This document shows, in pieces, positions 14,113 to 16,005 of a stretch of DNA of 16,005 nucleotides. The notes under the pieces were generated by a model. The model searched no databases. It was not told where the DNA came from and saw only the letters and a list, made by a program, of their open reading frames with translations. Where the stretch lies: the NCBI GenBank assembly GCA_039934635.1, contig JBDTLT010000118.1:1-16005 (forward strand). The letters are read 5' to 3'. The translations under genes and the position numbers were made by a program. How positions within the stretch are numbered: position 1 is the first letter of the stretch; the number at the start of each line of letters is the position of its first letter. Source of the DNA: DATLFA01 sp039934635 (GTDB lineage: Bacteria; Actinomycetota; Acidimicrobiia; Acidimicrobiales; WLNW01).

Positions 14113-16005
14113 ATGTCCACGACTGTGCGGCTGGGCGTCTTGGGCGCGTTTGAGGTGCGCCGCGCAAACGAGCCTGTCGTCATCGGTTCGACGAGCCAGC
14201 GCCGCTTGCTCTCGGTGTTGGTAGCTCATGCGGGCGAGGTTGTATCGGCAGATCGGCTGGCTGACATCGTGTGGTTGGGCTCCCCGCCCCCTTCGGCGGC
14301 GGCGAGTTTGCAGACTCTTGTGTGGCGGTTGCGCGTGTTGTTGGACACTGATGTCATCGTGACGACGCCGCCGGGGTACGCGTTGGGTGCCACATGGGTG
14401 GATGCGCACGAGTTTGAACGATTGTTGCGAGGTAAGTCACTCGACGAAGCGCTCTCGTTGTGGCGGGGCCGACCCTTCGCTGAGTTCGCGGACGAGGATT
14501 GGGCCCGGCCGTCGGTGGTGCGGTTGGAGGAGTTGCACGCGATGGCGCGTGAGCTGCAGGTCGACAAACTGTTGGCGTCGGATCGCGTAGACGAGGCGGT
14601 TGCAGCGGCGGAAGCATTGTGCGCGGCGGAGCCGTTCCGGGAACGAGCGCACGGCGTGCTCATACAGGCGCTGGCAAAGCAAGGCCGTGCGGCGGAGGCG
14701 CTCCGCGCGTTCGAGAATTTCCGTCGGTTCTTGGCGGAGGAGTCCGGCCTGGAGCCATCCGCGGCATTGATCGAGATCTCCCGGACAGTGTTGGCGCAGG
14801 AGGCAGACGATGCGCCGAGTGGCGCAGAGTTGCGCACGGGGAATCTTCCTGCCCAGCAGAGTTCCTTCGTGGGCCGCGGTCGCGAGGTCGCGGAGCTCAC
14901 GGTCTTGTTGGGTGAGGCACGGATCGTTTCTTTGACGGGGGTCGGTGGAGTTGGCAAGACGCGACTGGCACTCCAAGTCGCGGCGGAGGTGTCGCCACGG
15001 TTTCGCCATGGCGCTTGGATGGTGGAGTTGGCGCCGGTTCGTGACCCGAAGGTCGTCGTCGACGCGATCGCCGCGGTATTCGCGATCACCCCTGGGCCGG
15101 GCGTGGACGTAATTGCGATGCTGGCCAGGTTCCTGCGACACCGAGAATTGTTGTTGTTGCTCGACAACTGCGAACACCTCTTGGACTCGCTCGTCGAGTT
15201 GGTGCGGGCCTTGGAACGCGTCTGTCCGAAACTCGTCGTGCTGGCCACGAGCCGGGAAGGTTTGGGGATCGCCGGCGAACGGATCATCGGAGTTCTGCCC
15301 ATGCCTCTGCCCGCGTCCGACGATCGCGACGGCGTGTTGCACAGCGACGCCGCGCGCCTTTTCGTTGAGCGCGCGGTGGCGGTGAAGTCAGACTTTGCCG
15401 TAACCGACGCCAACGCGGCTGCGATCGCCGAGATAGTTCGGCGCCTGGACGGAATTCCATTGGCGTTGGAGCTGGCTGCATCCCGTGTCCCGGTTCTGAG
15501 CCCCATACAGCTCGCGCAACGGCTCACGCAACGGTTCCGTGTGCTCGGAGGTGGCGAGCGAGGCGCGATCGAACGTCACGCGACCTTGCGCGCGGCGATC
15601 GACTGGTCCTATGAGATGCTCGACAAGAACCAGCAGCGGCTACTGGTCCGCCTCTCGGTGTTTGCCGGCGGGTGCAGTCTCGAGGGCGCCGAAGCGGTCT
15701 GTTCCGATAGCGATAGCGATGAGGTGCAGGTTCTCGATCTCCTCGCTGCTCTGGTGGCGCGTTCGCTCGTAGTGGTCGACGACGTGGCCTGGGGCGAGCG
15801 TCGCTATCGGTTGCTGGAAACGATCCGCCAATACGCTGAGGAACAACTCGACGCCGGGCAGCGCACAGAGATCTGCCATCGACACGCCGGCTTTTATGTC
15901 AACTTCGCGGAAACCGCGGCCCGTCAGTTGCGGGGCCCGGACCAGTTGCGCTGGCTCCAACAGGTCGAAGTCGAGCTCGAGAACCTCAGAACCGCCATGG
16001 CATGG
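14113..16005 (+). CDS. SARP-type regulator: winged helix, BTAD and NB-ARC ATPase (AfsR-like), 3' end outside the window
   Basis: The frame is open from ATG 14113 through the right edge, 631 residues, with no stop. The N-terminus (about 3-93) is an OmpR/SARP-type winged helix (LGVLGAFEVRR, SQRRLLSVL, SADRLADIVW, LVWRLRVLL, GYAL). A bacterial transcriptional activation domain follows (about 94-232; DAHEFERLL, LWRGRPFAEFAD, AEPFRERAHGVLIQAL, GRAAEALRAFENFRRFL). An NB-ARC-type STAND ATPase comes next, with Walker A GVGGVGKT (276-283), Walker B LLLLLDN (346-352), sensor TSRE (379-382) and the GLPL-like DGIPLAL (446-452). The tail begins winged-helix and repeat segments typical of AfsR/GutR-like regulators. 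Such proteins activate secondary metabolism or nearby genes on ATP binding and ligand sensing. It lies 48 bp after the repeat-protein gene, so a shared transcript is possible. The start codon has only a weak ribosome binding site. Confidence 0.93.
   Translation, partial: MSTTVRLGVLGAFEVRRANEPVVIGSTSQRRLLSVLVAHAGEVVSADRLADIVWLGSPPPSAAASLQTLVWRLRVLLDTDVIVTTPPGYALGATWVDAHEFERLLRGKSLDEALSLWRGRPFAEFADEDWARPSVVRLEELHAMARELQVDKLLASDRVDEAVAAAEALCAAEPFRERAHGVLIQALAKQGRAAEALRAFENFRRFLAEESGLEPSAALIEISRTVLAQEADDAPSGAELRTGNLPAQQSSFVGRGREVAELTVLLGEARIVSLTGVGGVGKTRLALQVAAEVSPRFRHGAWMVELAPVRDPKVVVDAIAAVFAITPGPGVDVIAMLARFLRHRELLLLLDNCEHLLDSLVELVRALERVCPKLVVLATSREGLGIAGERIIGVLPMPLPASDDRDGVLHSDAARLFVERAVAVKSDFAVTDANAAAIAEIVRRLDGIPLALELAASRVPVLSPIQLAQRLTQRFRVLGGGERGAIERHATLRAAIDWSYEMLDKNQQRLLVRLSVFAGGCSLEGAEAVCSDSDSDEVQVLDLLAALVARSLVVVDDVAWGERRYRLLETIRQYAEEQLDAGQRTEICHRHAGFYVNFAETAARQLRGPDQLRWLQQVEVELENLRTAMAW

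Noticed and set aside
14226..15527. 433-codon open frame on the minus strand
   Set aside because: Fully antisense to the SARP-type regulator, whose domains are unmistakable; low-complexity Ser/Arg/Asn composition typical of a G/C-rich shadow.

Overview
The window looks like a chromosomal piece of a high-GC actinobacterium. The signs are pervasive G/C at third codon positions, frequent GTG starts, a SARP/BTAD-NB-ARC regulator, group III HAMP-repeat kinase architecture, a secreted protein with actinobacterial 'FDTR...VDINGW' repeats, and promoter-like motifs of SigB and sigma-28 (FliA/WhiG) type. An Acidimicrobiia-like host is my best guess, but this is inference. I see no tRNA, rRNA, CRISPR array, insertion sequence or phage gene.

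Left part (1-6442), signalling. On the minus strand lie the N-terminal 435 residues of a soluble poly-HAMP plus GAF sensor kinase-type protein (cut by the left edge). Upstream of it are a REC-PAS-GGDEF-EAL protein (3508-1406) and, further upstream, a membrane-integral GGDEF-EAL protein with about ten helices (6442-4043). Both GGDEF-EAL proteins keep the catalytic motifs of both domains and an inhibitory-site RxxD, so this is a c-di-GMP signalling neighbourhood. Two very small membrane protein genes sit between them on the plus strand (3667-3831 and 3845-4027). The first has a good ribosome binding site and a general-stress (SigB/SigF-like) promoter pattern.

Middle part (6639-9227), metabolism, plus strand. 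It encodes a D-2-hydroxyacid dehydrogenase, a TauD/TfdA-type Fe(II)/2-oxoglutarate dioxygenase, and a small cytidylate-kinase-like P-loop protein. The first two are 49 bp apart and may be co-transcribed. A perfect 10-bp inverted repeat lies in the divergent promoter region before them.

Right part (9255-16005), cell surface and regulation. A 1024-residue secreted protein (minus strand) combines a DUF3494 ice-binding-like domain, four bacterial Ig-like repeats and three 128-residue C-terminal repeats. Upstream of it is a near-perfect sigma-28 promoter (TAAA-N16-GCCGATAA), and its Shine-Dalgarno sequence lies in one arm of a perfect hairpin. Divergent from it is a lipoprotein with a fibronectin III-like domain. 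Then come a 142-residue exported or membrane-anchored protein carrying a near-identical tandem repeat with a C-x6-C pair in each copy, and the first 631 residues of a SARP-type (winged helix-BTAD-NB-ARC) regulator. Upstream of the 142-residue gene are three to four direct repeats at exactly 11-bp spacing, the layout of SARP operators. This suggests that the regulator next door, or a relative, controls the repeat protein. That pair is the most likely undescribed system in the window.
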